From an uncultured Eubacteriaceae bacterium (lineage in GTDB: Bacteria > Bacillota > Clostridia > Lachnospirales > CAG-274), in assembly GCA_946534775.1 (NCBI GenBank), contig CAMNCZ010000054.1, positions 1 through 6,780 on the forward strand: 6,780 bases of DNA, written 5' to 3'. Both the position numbers and the translations under genes were made by a program. The first letter of the stretch is position 1. The number at the start of each line of letters is the position of its first letter. The notes beneath the pieces were generated by a model. That model was not told the DNA's origin. It worked only from the letters and a program-made list of their open reading frames with translations, and did no database searches. Positions 1 through 6,564 of the stretch are shown piece by piece.

Positions 1-29
1 TAACCTCTCCGTCACGGCAAGCCGTGCCA

Positions 30-54
30 CCTCTCCTAAAAGGAGAGGCTTTTC
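30..54 (+). terminator. Weak terminator-like hairpin, plus orientation
   Basis: An 8-bp perfect stem (CCTCTCCT/AGGAGAGG, AAA loop) is followed on the plus strand by CTTTTCC, a short T-run. It could terminate a plus-strand transcript entering from the left, but the T-run is only four or five bases and the hairpin lies in a cluster of other hairpins, so it may simply be part of the repeat element. Confidence 0.25.
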
Positions 55-190
55 CGGCGCGTACGCAGTAATTCAGCGTCGCAGACTAATTCCGCAGTGC
101 GGGCTTTGCCCGTGCGAGGAGTGAACGGAGTTCACTTACTTTACAGGCTTGCAAGTGACGCCAAAGGCGGCGCGCAGACAAGACTGCAAT

Positions 191-237
191 TGGCGAAAAA
201 CCTGTTTTTCGCCACGAAGTTGTCGCTGCGCGACAAC
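191..237 (-). terminator. Two adjacent perfect hairpins downstream of the operon; possible 3' end
   Basis: Two perfect stem-loops lie 33 to 79 bases beyond the stop codon of the last minus-strand gene. One is at 219-237 (8-bp stem GTTGTCGC/GCGACAAC, 3-base loop). The other is at 191-214 (10-bp stem TGGCGAAAAA/TTTTTCGCCA, 4-base loop). They are well placed to end or protect the 3' end of the minus-strand operon. Neither is followed by a proper T-tract on that strand, so classic intrinsic termination is uncertain. They also belong to the hairpin-rich repeat block, which could serve as the 3' boundary only incidentally. Confidence 0.35.
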
Positions 238-269
238 GAGCATAAATGATAATTTCCTTCTCCTTTCTT

Positions 270-1589
270 TTAAATCAGACAGCTTTCACAAGTATGCCCC
301 TTTAATTTAAGCACTTCTTTTCTGTCCTTTGGGTTTTCATAAGCGTCTGTCATCATTTCGGCAAGTTTGGCAATGCCCTTATAGCCGTAAAGTCCGTTTC
401 CCAGCACAAGGTTTACAAAATGATCGCTTGCAAAGTAAAACGCGCCTTTTTGCCCTATCGAAAGCACCTTTTCGTGCGGTTCGTCGGCTATTGAAAGCAT
501 ATTTACATTTACCGAAGAGTAAATTTCTATATCGGGATAATTTTCGGCTATCCAATCAAAAGCCGCCTCTTCCTCGAAATTAAGCGTATCGGCAATAATA
601 TATTTCACATTGAAGCCGTGTTTAAGCAAAAGATCGGCAAGCTGAAACTGTCTTGCCACGGCAAGAAAATCTATAACTATCGGAGTATCGCCTATTATCT
701 GCTTTGCGTTTTGCAGCATAATTTCGGCCTCGTTGCGGTTTTCTGTCAGGTCGGGCAATTCAATGCCCAGCTTATCGCAAAGTTTTTTGTAATTGTTTTG
801 TATTTCGTCAAAATCAAAACTTGCGGGCAGATAGATATGTTCACCGCCGAAACGGTCGGAAAGTATCTCTCCGCTTGGTTTACCCGCGGGCCGCGTGGTT
901 ATATTATATGCGCTTTCCGCCATTTTTAAATATTCGTCATAAGTCTTGCAAAAATGAATATCCTTTATCTCATAACCGCCGTTTTTTATTATCTCAAAAA
1001 GTTCGCTGTCGGTATCGGGCGCAATATCGTTGCCGATAATATTGACCGATCTTTGGTTGAGAGGCATTTTTTTCAAAAGCGAATACAGCTGTATTTTCAT
1101 TTTTACATCGGGGGATATAGTTGTGCGCATAGTCGGTGTCATATAACAGTCCGTAAAATCGATTTGGGGGTATTTTTCCCTTAACTCGGCAAGCATAGCA
1201 CCGAAATCACAACCCGCAAACAGGTGCATACAGCTTAAATAAATAAGCACGGCACGCGGCTTTTCCGACATTTTATCGAGTATATCGCAAACGCCGTCAA
1301 CAACATCGCTTTCAAGGCTGCCGTCAAACATATCTTCTTCCGATAAGGATATCCAACTCATTCTCTCGGGCACATTCATTTCGGCAGCCGTAAGGATAAC
1401 GCCCCTTAAACAGCCCTGCGCACAGGCAAATATCTGGTGCGAATCGGGGATAAGCATACCCGTGTGCACGATATTCCATCCGCCCCTTGCGGGGGCGTTG
1501 TATTCAAGGGCCGATTTAAAGAAAGCCCCTTTTTCCGCATACGATACTTTAACGCTGCGCGGCTTTTCGTAATCTATCGCTTTTAACAT
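270..1589 (-). CDS. NifD/NifK-like nitrogenase component 1 protein (uncharacterised)
   Basis: This 439-residue protein resembles the catalytic-component family shared by NifD/NifK/NifE/NifN, BchN/ChlN, CfbD and MarD/K (Oxidored_nitro fold). Visible family-like segments are YLSCMHLFAGCDFG (118-131), followed by a TDCYMTP strand (146-152), VNIIGND (182-188) and the lead-in IYLPASFDFDEI (252-263). Candidate cluster ligands are C56 and C60 near the N-terminus and C120, C127 and C148. The cysteine spacing is not that of NifD or NifK, and I cannot place counterparts of the FeMo-cofactor Cys/His ligands. The tail ends in C434-x-x-C437. Only one such subunit is encoded here, so a homo-oligomer as in CfbD is plausible. 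ATG at 1589 is chosen over GTG at 1592 because GGAGG at 1596-1600 is then six bases away; the ATG shares one base with the nifH-like stop (TGATG), indicating translational coupling. The substrate is unknown. Family assignment is fairly firm; any specific function is not. Confidence 0.8.
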   Translation of the reverse strand: MLKAIDYEKPRSVKVSYAEKGAFFKSALEYNAPARGGWNIVHTGMLIPDSHQIFACAQGCLRGVILTAAEMNVPERMSWISLSEEDMFDGSLESDVVDGVCDILDKMSEKPRAVLIYLSCMHLFAGCDFGAMLAELREKYPQIDFTDCYMTPTMRTTISPDVKMKIQLYSLLKKMPLNQRSVNIIGNDIAPDTDSELFEIIKNGGYEIKDIHFCKTYDEYLKMAESAYNITTRPAGKPSGEILSDRFGGEHIYLPASFDFDEIQNNYKKLCDKLGIELPDLTENRNEAEIMLQNAKQIIGDTPIVIDFLAVARQFQLADLLLKHGFNVKYIIADTLNFEEEAAFDWIAENYPDIEIYSSVNVNMLSIADEPHEKVLSIGQKGAFYFASDHFVNLVLGNGLYGYKGIAKLAEMMTDAYENPKDRKEVLKLKGHTCESCLI

Positions 1590-2347
1590 CACGCACCTCC
1601 GAAACCGCTGTATATAACATCCGCAAGTTCCTTAAGCTGCTTTGATACAGCGCAGTCGGGACAGACAGCGATAACGGGCGCAGCCTTTTCCTCCGCCAAC
1701 TGTATCTCTTCACAGCGGTCTATCCTGCCGATTATTTTTGTGTCAAAATCATCCGCAAGATTTTGCACAAGCGCATCCTCGTTTTTGACATTTCTTCTGT
1801 TAAGGATAATTCCGCCGAGTGCCGCATATCCCCTGCCCTTGAAGTTTTCGACGGCAAGACAGATATTTCCCGCAGCGTAGCGCGACATTTTCTCTCCCGA
1901 AGTCACCACAAACACCTTATCCGCAAAGCCCTTGCGCATAGGCATGGAAAAACCGCCGCATACCACATCGCCCAATACATCGTAAATGACCACATCGGGC
2001 TTAAATACATCGTAAGCGCCCATAGCTTCAAGTTTTTCAAGTGCATTTATAATGCCCCTGCCCGCGCAGCCAAGCCCGGGTACGGGTCCGCCCGCTTCAA
2101 CGCAGACTATGCCGTTTTCGTTTTCAAACACCATATCGCAAAGCTGCATATCGCCGCCTTTTTCCCTTATACGATCAAGCACGGTGGGTATATGCTTGTC
2201 ACCCCTTAAAAGCGCGGTCGAATCCGCTTTTGGGTCACAGCCTATCTGCATAACTCTAAGCCCCTTTTCGGCAAGCGCCGCCGATATATTACAGGCCACT
2301 GTCGATTTTCCTATGCCGCCTTTACCGTAAATCGCAAACTTTATCAT
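1589..2347 (-). CDS. NifH-like iron protein (nitrogenase reductase-like ATPase)
   Basis: This 252-residue P-loop ATPase belongs to the NifH/BchL/ChlL/CfbC family, homodimers with a [4Fe-4S] cluster between subunits that pass electrons to a component 1 partner as ATP is hydrolysed. Clear signatures are the P-loop GKGGIGKST at 8-16, GCDPKADST at 36-44, [13 protein letters not shown] (86-98) with cluster ligand C94, and [11 protein letters not shown] (123-133) with ligand C130. R97 matches the arginine next to the first cluster cysteine in NifH. Length is close to CfbC and shorter than the roughly 290 residues of true NifH, lacking its C-terminal extension. A CPDC motif at 229-232 near the C-terminus is an extra feature. 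ATG at 2347 is chosen because AGGAG at 2354-2358 is well spaced and the P-loop then sits where expected; an upstream in-frame ATG at 2371 would add eight residues without a clear SD. It overlaps the hydE 3' end by 26 bases and is followed directly by its likely NifD-like partner. Lack of other nif genes argues against N2 fixation as the role. Confidence 0.9.
   Translation of the reverse strand: MIKFAIYGKGGIGKSTVACNISAALAEKGLRVMQIGCDPKADSTALLRGDKHIPTVLDRIREKGGDMQLCDMVFENENGIVCVEAGGPVPGLGCAGRGIINALEKLEAMGAYDVFKPDVVIYDVLGDVVCGGFSMPMRKGFADKVFVVTSGEKMSRYAAGNICLAVENFKGRGYAALGGIILNRRNVKNEDALVQNLADDFDTKIIGRIDRCEEIQLAEEKAAPVIAVCPDCAVSKQLKELADVIYSGFGGA
1596..1600 (-). promoter_or_regulatory. Ribosome-binding site deciding the NifD-like start
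   Basis: A perfect GGAGG lies inside the last codons of the nifH-like gene, six bases before ATG at 1589 and only three before the alternative GTG at 1592. This favours the ATG and a TGATG stop/start overlap. Confidence 0.75.
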
Positions 2348-3380
2348 TATGATCTCCTCTTGAAATTTCAATTTCGTAACCTATAGTTTCCATTCTGCGT
2401 TCCAGACAGCCGCGGCACTGCGCCGACTCGTCACCCGTGCAGATCTTGTTGTCATAAAGCATATATTTTTTCCTTACCGCAGTGGGCGAAAGGTTTGGCA
2501 TAATTACATTCGCCCCCGCCAGAACGCCCTCCTCGCGGCCGCGCGGGTTTATGGTGCCAAGCGCGGTGGTAGCGGGCAAAAGCACATTCGGCAGCAGTAT
2601 CCTGCATAAACTCAGCAAAAACAAGGTCAATTCATAACTGCCTTTCGGCTTGTCCCTAAACGGCGTGTCTTTATGCGGCAAAAACGGGCCTATACCTATC
2701 ATTTCGGGTTTAAATCGTTCAAAAAACAGCATATCGTCCGCAAGACATTCGCTTGTTTGATACGGCGAACCGACCATTATGCCCGCACCCGTCTGATAAC
2801 CCAGTTTTTTCAGATTTTTAAGACATTCCATTCTGTGCGCCCACGACATATTTTCGGGGTGCAGCTTTTTATAATGCGCCTCGTTTGCCGTTTCGTGCCT
2901 TAAAAGATATCTGTCGGCACCCGCCTCGCGCCATAGTTTGTACGTTTCGTACTCCTCTTCGCCAAGCGAAAGCGTTACCGCGCAATCGGGGTGGTTTTCC
3001 TTTATCTTTTTCACTACCTCCGCCACCTGCTGCGGCTTATAGATATGCTCGCCGCTTTGCAGCACAAAGGTGCGAAAACCCAGTTCATAACCCTCGTCGC
3101 AGCAATCGGTTATCTCGTCCTGCGTAAGGCAATAGCGCGAAACATTTTGGTTTGACTTGCGTATACCGCAGTAATAACAGTCATTGCGGCATACGTTTGA
3201 AAACTCGACAATGCCGCGAAAATAAATTTTATTGCCGTAGATACTTTGCGCAATTTCTTTGGCAATGCCCGCCGCATAAGCGCGGTCGTCCTCATCCCAG
3301 GTATCAAACAGGCGTATCCACTCGTTTTTGTCAAGATGTTTTTCTTTATTGAGTTTATCTGTCAAATTTTTGTTTTTCAT
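2322..3380 (-). CDS. hydE: [FeFe]-hydrogenase maturase HydE (radical SAM)
   Basis: This 352-residue radical-SAM enzyme has the CX3CX2C cluster motif at C64, C68 and C71 ([11 protein letters not shown]), which binds the [4Fe-4S] cluster that cleaves S-adenosylmethionine. Other HydE-like segments are VLQSGEH (106-112), RHETAN (161-166), [12 protein letters not shown] (198-209) and [13 protein letters not shown] (229-241). A second cysteine set, C314-x7-C322-x2-C325, matches the spacing of the optional second cluster site in Thermotoga maritima HydE. In the established pathway HydE acts on the iron-carbonyl-cyanide synthon made by HydG and helps build the diiron subcluster that is loaded on HydF. 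The gene starts 6 bases after the hydF stop; its SD (GGAG, 3390-3393) lies at the very end of hydF, nine bases before the ATG. Its 3' end overlaps the NifH-like gene by 26 bases. Related radical-SAM proteins include PylB and BioB, but the motifs and adjacency to hydF make HydE by far the best call. Confidence 0.93.
   Translation of the reverse strand: MKNKNLTDKLNKEKHLDKNEWIRLFDTWDEDDRAYAAGIAKEIAQSIYGNKIYFRGIVEFSNVCRNDCYYCGIRKSNQNVSRYCLTQDEITDCCDEGYELGFRTFVLQSGEHIYKPQQVAEVVKKIKENHPDCAVTLSLGEEEYETYKLWREAGADRYLLRHETANEAHYKKLHPENMSWAHRMECLKNLKKLGYQTGAGIMVGSPYQTSECLADDMLFFERFKPEMIGIGPFLPHKDTPFRDKPKGSYELTLFLLSLCRILLPNVLLPATTALGTINPRGREEGVLAGANVIMPNLSPTAVRKKYMLYDNKICTGDESAQCRGCLERRMETIGYEIEISRGDHNDKVCDLR
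2354..2358 (-). promoter_or_regulatory. Ribosome-binding site of the NifH-like gene, inside hydE
   Basis: AGGAG stands six bases (ATCATA) before ATG at 2347 and lies inside the final part of hydE, so ribosomes finishing hydE cover the start of the NifH-like gene. It selects the shorter start over the in-frame ATG at 2371. Confidence 0.7.
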
Positions 3381-3386
3381 ACACTC

Positions 3387-4589
3387 TCACTCCAATATGC
3401 CTGCGGCCTCGGGCAGCATTTCCGTCGTTCTTTTCAGTATACCCTGCATATACGCAAGCGCCACGCCGTAATTTGTAAACGGCACGCCCGCATCTTCTGC
3501 GGTGTTCATACGATATATCATTTCCCTTGAATTGAGCATACAGCCGCCGCAGTGTATAACAAGTTTGTAATCGCTTAAATTTTCGGGAAATTCTCTGCCC
3601 GATGTCAGTGTGATATCAAACTCTTTTCCCGTAAATTTTTTAAGCGCGGCAGGCAGTTTAACGCTGCCTATATCGCCGCATTGACGGTGATGTGTACAGC
3701 CCTCCGATATCATAATTTTATCGCCGTTTTCAAGTTTTTTTATCATTGCCGCGCCTTTTAATGCCGTTTCCAGAAAGCCCTTGTACCGCGCCATCAATAT
3801 TGAAAACGAGGTGAGTTTTATATCCTTTGGCACAATTTTATTTACCGCACCGAAGGCCTGACTGTCGGTTATAACAAGATTCGGCCGACAGACTGTATTT
3901 TTCAAAAAATATTCAAGTTCCGTGTCGCGCACGGTACAGGCCGCGGCACCTGCCTCAAGTATATCCCTTATCGCCTGCTGCTGCGGCAGTATCAGCCTGC
4001 CTTTGGGCGCAGCCTTGTCAATGGGGATGACCAGCACGACCGTATCGTTTGGCTTTAACAGGTCTGCCACCAGGCGTTTTGAATTTTCCTTTATATCGAT
4101 AAGACCCGCAACACATTCCCGCAATTCATTTATATTTTGGTTTAAAAGCGCGCTTGCATAAAATGTATCCTCTGTATTTTCGGGGATATTTTCAAGCAGA
4201 TCGGCCTTGTTTTTGACAATGATGTAAGGTATTTTTTTCTGTTTGAAAAGACCTATAAGCTGCTTTTCGCACTCACCCGTTTCCTTTGTGCAGTCGGTCA
4301 CAAGCACGGCGCAGTCGGTTTTATTAAGCACCTGCTTTGTCCTTTTAACGCGCATTTCGCCAAGTTCCCCGACATCGTCATAACCGGGGGTATCTATTAT
4401 CATAACAGGTCCAAGCGGCAGCAGTTCCATAGATTTGTAAACGGGGTCCGTAGTTGTGCCCGCAGTGTCCGAAACGACCGAAAGCTGCTGATTGGTAAAC
4501 GCATTTACAAGGCTTGATTTGCCCGCATTGCGCCTGCCGAAAAAACCTATGTGTATTCTCTCGCCCGAAGGCGTGTCGTTCATTCCCAT
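3387..4589 (-). CDS. hydF: [FeFe]-hydrogenase H-cluster maturation GTPase HydF
   Basis: HydF is the scaffold that carries the [2Fe] precursor and delivers it to apo-hydrogenase. The 400-residue product has an N-terminal TrmE/Era-like GTPase domain: G1 GRRNAGKS at 18-25, a TTTD switch I at 45-48, G3 DTPG at 66-69 and G4 NKAD at 127-130. A middle dimerisation region follows, then a C-terminal cluster-binding domain with C298-x-H300 (EGCTHH) and H346-C347-x-x-C350 (HCGGC), the ligand pattern of known HydF. Length is typical. The frame stays open upstream to an ATG at 4655, but that would add 22 residues unlike the family and translate through a terminator-like hairpin. ATG at 4589 has GAGAGGTG at 4595-4602 five bases upstream and puts the P-loop at the usual distance, so it is preferred; ATG at 4583 is a weaker alternative. 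It leads the tightly packed hydF-hydE-nifH-like-nifD-like unit. Confidence 0.95.
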   Translation of the reverse strand: MGMNDTPSGERIHIGFFGRRNAGKSSLVNAFTNQQLSVVSDTAGTTTDPVYKSMELLPLGPVMIIDTPGYDDVGELGEMRVKRTKQVLNKTDCAVLVTDCTKETGECEKQLIGLFKQKKIPYIIVKNKADLLENIPENTEDTFYASALLNQNINELRECVAGLIDIKENSKRLVADLLKPNDTVVLVIPIDKAAPKGRLILPQQQAIRDILEAGAAACTVRDTELEYFLKNTVCRPNLVITDSQAFGAVNKIVPKDIKLTSFSILMARYKGFLETALKGAAMIKKLENGDKIMISEGCTHHRQCGDIGSVKLPAALKKFTGKEFDITLTSGREFPENLSDYKLVIHCGGCMLNSREMIYRMNTAEDAGVPFTNYGVALAYMQGILKRTTEMLPEAAGILE

Positions 4590-4594
4590 ATTTT

Positions 4595-4602
4595 CACCTC
4601 TC
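4595..4602 (-). promoter_or_regulatory. Ribosome-binding site deciding the hydF start
   Basis: GAGAGGTG is followed by five bases and then ATG at 4589. It begins two bases after the T-tract of the leader hairpin, so terminator and ribosome-binding site are almost touching. Confidence 0.7.
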
Positions 4603-4604
4603 AC

Positions 4605-4647
4605 AAAAATAAAACAGTCACGCGGCAAAAGCACAAACGTGACTGTT
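4605..4647 (-). terminator. Terminator-like hairpin with T-tract in the hydF leader; possible attenuator
   Basis: On the minus strand a perfect 10-bp stem, AACAGTCACG (4647-4638) and CGTGACTGTT (4622-4613), encloses a 15-base loop. It runs straight into a T-rich tract, TTTTATTTTT (4614-4605), the form of an intrinsic terminator. It lies between the TM1266-like gene and hydF and finishes two bases before the hydF SD. No promoter fits between the T-tract and the SD, so any hydF message must be transcribed through this hairpin. It may simply thin transcription from upstream or act as a regulated attenuator. A competing weaker pairing exists: AAACGT with ACGTTT (plus-strand blocks 4635-4640 and 4658-4663), overlapping the first arm. 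No known riboswitch class was recognised. Confidence 0.65.
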
Positions 4648-4702
4648 AAGTACAATTACGTTTTTCTGCTTCGGCCTCAAAGATTTTCAGCATCAGGGGA
4701 AA

Positions 4703-4731
4703 AATTTATTTTTTTTATTAATGTTTGTCGG
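4703..4731 (-). promoter_or_regulatory. Weak candidate sigma-A-type promoter ahead of the hydF leader hairpin
   Basis: CCGACA (4731-4726) and TAAATT (4708-4703) are exactly 17 bases apart on the minus strand, each matching four of six consensus positions, with a very AT-rich spacer containing eight A in a row. A start near 4696 would give a leader of about 105 bases containing the terminator-like hairpin. AT-rich DNA throws up such matches by chance, so this is only a candidate. Confidence 0.25.
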
Positions 4732-4793
4732 GCCGATCGTCTAAAAGGGACCTTGCGGCTGCTCGTAGGCGACAGGTGCGGCATATTTTGTTT

Positions 4794-5039
4794 TTATACC
4801 GATGCGTAAACCGTTTTGGCGGAAACGCCCTCGATACGTCCTATTTTTCCCGCAAGTGTATTTATATCATCCTGCGGTGCGTCAATGGCAATGCTTATTA
4901 TATTGACGCCCTTTGCTTTGTACGGCACGCCCATTCTGCCGATGATACATTCGGCATATTCGTGCAAAAGGCTGTTTACGCCCTCTACCGATGCGCCCTT
5001 TTCAACAATTATCGCAATAAGCGCAACTCTTGTTTCCAT
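4794..5039 (-). CDS. TM1266-family iron-only hydrogenase system putative regulator
   Basis: This 81-residue protein matches what I know of the TM1266 family, small ACT/ferredoxin-like fold proteins encoded almost only beside [FeFe]-hydrogenase maturation genes and annotated as putative regulators. Recognisable segments are the N-terminal strand METRVALIAIIVE, the helix and conserved turn HEYAECIIGRMGVPY (26-40), the strand GVNIISIAIDAP (44-55), and a C-terminal helix and strand ending in GVSAKTVYAS. There is no DNA-binding helix-turn-helix, so direct transcription control is unproven; ligand sensing or a protein-protein role is equally possible. A strong SD, GGGGAG at 5046-5051, stands six bases before ATG at 5039. 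It begins 25 bases after the MoxR-like gene, which suggests co-transcription with it, and is separated from hydF by a 204-base leader with a hairpin. Confidence 0.88.
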   Translation of the reverse strand: METRVALIAIIVEKGASVEGVNSLLHEYAECIIGRMGVPYKAKGVNIISIAIDAPQDDINTLAGKIGRIEGVSAKTVYASV

Positions 5040-5045
5040 AAAGAT

Positions 5046-5051
5046 CTCCCC
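5046..5051 (-). promoter_or_regulatory. Strong ribosome-binding site of the TM1266-like gene
   Basis: GGGGAG preceded by an eight-A run lies within the 25-base gap after the MoxR-like stop codon and fixes the start at 5039. Confidence 0.65.
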
Positions 5052-5064
5052 TTTTTTTTAAAAT

Positions 5065-6546
5065 TTATAAGCCCAGCTTATTTATTTCTTCAAGTATTTC
5101 ATTTTTGCGCTCGTAAAACATAAGCGCCTTATCGTGTTTGTGGTACTCCTCGCAGCCGAAATTTGCGATGTATTTTGCGGTAAACGGGTCTGCGGCAAGC
5201 TCCGTCACAAGTATCAGCAGTTCGCGGCTTCCCTCGCCGAAAACATCCTCGCAAAAATCAAACATATTTTTAAAATGCGCTTTTACCGTATTGACATTTT
5301 CTTTGAATTTTTTTATATTTGCCTCAAAAGCTTTCTGTATACCGTAAACACCCATTTTATCGGCAGCTTTGGCATAGTCGTTCAAAAGCAAAGAAAGCAT
5401 TTTAAAATACAGCTCGTTTTCGGCCGTAAGGCTGTTTGCGGCCTTCAGCTTATTGTATTTTTCTTCGACCTTGGCTATTTCCTTGTCAACTATCGCCTTT
5501 GTATCACCGTCTCTGTCACCGATATCCTTTACGGCATCAAATGCCTCGGTGTGGATATTTTCCTCGCGCAGTATATTTTTGGCATCATTTCCGGCAGCCT
5601 CAAGCAAAAGCCCCAAAAGTGAATATCTTTCGTCAAACTTTGCCTTTTTTGCGCGTTCCTTTATGTTTTCGTCAAAATCGCCCGACAGGATATCGCTTAT
5701 TTTATAATCGCTTTTGTATTTTTTGTACAGTTCGTAATAAGCGGCAAAATCCGATGCTATGTTTTCATTTTGCAGATACTGCGAAATAAGCTCCTTATCC
5801 GCATCCATACCGCACTGCTCATAAACACGAAGGGTATGGCTGAGATCGTCCCAGCCCCTTGCGGTAACAAAACTTTTGCCGTTTACGGTGGTCTCTATTT
5901 TGTAGAAATTATGCGGCTTTATCTCAAGGTAGGTCACGACAGCGCTGTGCACATCATTTACAAGCGCAAATTCCTTCCATATTTCAAAATTCGGCTCGAC
6001 ATCTATGCGTTTAAGGCGGTCCCACGTCACAATATCAAACTCCCTTACGGAGTTGTTGTATTCGGGAGGATTGCCCGCCGTAACTACCACCCAGCCCTCG
6101 GGCAGCTTATGGCCGCCGAAAACCTTGTACTGCAAAAATTGCAGCATAACGGGTGTCAGCGTTTCCGACACGCAGTTTACCTCATCAAGAAAAAGTATGC
6201 CGTTTTTTATTCCCGTTTTTTCTGTCATATCGTAAACGGCGGCAATTATCTCGCTCATAGTGTACTCGGAAACATCGCACTCCACACCGTCGTAGACCTT
6301 GTGTTTTATTATGGGCAGGCCTATCGCGCTTTGCCTGGTGTGGTGTGTCATTGAATACGTCACAAGCCCGATGCCCAGTTCCGCAGCAGCCTGCGACACT
6401 ATCTCCGTTTTGCCTATACCGGGCGGCCCCATCAAAAACAGCGGTCTTTGCTTGTTTTGCGGTATCAGATAACCGCCGAAGCCGTCTTTTGCGGTGTAAG
6501 CCTTTACCGATTGAATGATTTGCAATTTTGCTTTTTTAATATCCAT
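5065..6546 (-). CDS. MoxR-type AAA+ ATPase with long helical C-terminal region
   Basis: This 493-residue protein has an N-terminal AAA+ module: Walker A GPPGIGKT at 40-47, Walker B ILFLDE at 117-122, sensor 1 TAGNP at 156-160, a WDRLKRIDV segment at 175-183 holding likely arginine-finger residues, and a sensor-2-like TARGWDDLS at 228-236 with R230. This is the MoxR/dynein-related AAA_5 type. The C-terminal half (about 240-493) is charged, helix-rich and probably partly coiled-coil (about 350-370), without a recognised domain. MoxR ATPases usually act with a VWA-domain partner as chaperones that mature or insert metal cofactors (NorQ, CbbQ and CoxD are examples). No VWA partner is visible here, but it could lie upstream outside the window. 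ATG at 6546 has AGG/AAGG SD-like sequence 11 to 16 bases upstream, rather far. An overlapping mini-ORF (ATG at 6553, MLNGY) sits closer to it and might affect initiation. It is 17 bases from the preceding gene and 25 from the next, so it is in an operon. Client protein unknown. Confidence 0.85.
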   Translation of the reverse strand: MDIKKAKLQIIQSVKAYTAKDGFGGYLIPQNKQRPLFLMGPPGIGKTEIVSQAAAELGIGLVTYSMTHHTRQSAIGLPIIKHKVYDGVECDVSEYTMSEIIAAVYDMTEKTGIKNGILFLDEVNCVSETLTPVMLQFLQYKVFGGHKLPEGWVVVTAGNPPEYNNSVREFDIVTWDRLKRIDVEPNFEIWKEFALVNDVHSAVVTYLEIKPHNFYKIETTVNGKSFVTARGWDDLSHTLRVYEQCGMDADKELISQYLQNENIASDFAAYYELYKKYKSDYKISDILSGDFDENIKERAKKAKFDERYSLLGLLLEAAGNDAKNILREENIHTEAFDAVKDIGDRDGDTKAIVDKEIAKVEEKYNKLKAANSLTAENELYFKMLSLLLNDYAKAADKMGVYGIQKAFEANIKKFKENVNTVKAHFKNMFDFCEDVFGEGSRELLILVTELAADPFTAKYIANFGCEEYHKHDKALMFYERKNEILEEINKLGL

Positions 6547-6564
6547 TTAGCATCAAACCTTACC

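Larger units (their letters stand above)
1..240. repeat. Non-coding block of clustered short inverted repeats
   Basis: No convincing gene lies here. The stretch holds a dense series of inverted repeats: 13-26 (CACGGC/GCCGTG), 30-48 (CCTCTCCT/AGGAGAGG, AAA loop), 59-66 (GCGTACGC palindrome), 97-115 (GC-rich stem with TTT loop, some wobble pairs), 120-136 (AGTGAAC/GTTCACT), 148-155 (CTTGCAAG), 159-169 (CGCC/GGCG), 191-214 and 219-237. ACCTCTCC also occurs twice as a direct repeat (3-10 and 29-36), and a CGCAG..TAATTC unit recurs imperfectly near 64-75 and 80-92. Such hairpin-rich blocks between operons are typical of dispersed intergenic repeat elements. The left end lies outside the window, so size and termini are unknown. 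Naming it a mobile or dispersed repeat is inference; the inverted repeats themselves are plain in the sequence. Confidence 0.6.

Noticed and set aside
1..240. CRISPR array
   Set aside because: The repeats are different short palindromes, not a regularly spaced identical direct repeat with unique spacers.
136..243. 35-residue minus-strand reading frame after the NifD-like gene, with GGAG-like bases upstream
   Set aside because: The GGAG is about 16 bases from the ATG, the frame runs straight through two hairpins of the repeat block, and the product is a basic, featureless peptide. It is better explained as repeat sequence that happens to be open.
270..2347. True nitrogen-fixing nitrogenase
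   Set aside because: Only one component 1 subunit is present, cofactor and P-cluster ligand patterns do not match NifD/NifK, and no nifK, nifE, nifN or nifB is nearby.
4590..4655. 22-residue N-terminal extension of HydF from ATG at 4655
   Set aside because: It would place the terminator-like hairpin inside the coding region, has no good SD, and puts the P-loop too far from the N-terminus compared with the HydF family.
4677..4784. 35-residue basic minus-strand reading frame in the hydF leader (starts MPHLSP)
   Set aside because: No Shine-Dalgarno sequence precedes it (only AAACAAAAT), it has no recognisable features, and the region looks like an untranslated leader. A leader peptide role cannot be supported.
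5134..5622. Long plus-strand open frame (162 residues) opposite the MoxR-like ATPase
   Set aside because: It is antisense to a clear AAA+ gene, has no supported start site, and its Phe/Cys/Tyr-rich product is what the complement of a Lys/Glu-rich gene produces. The same applies to other plus-strand frames across the window.
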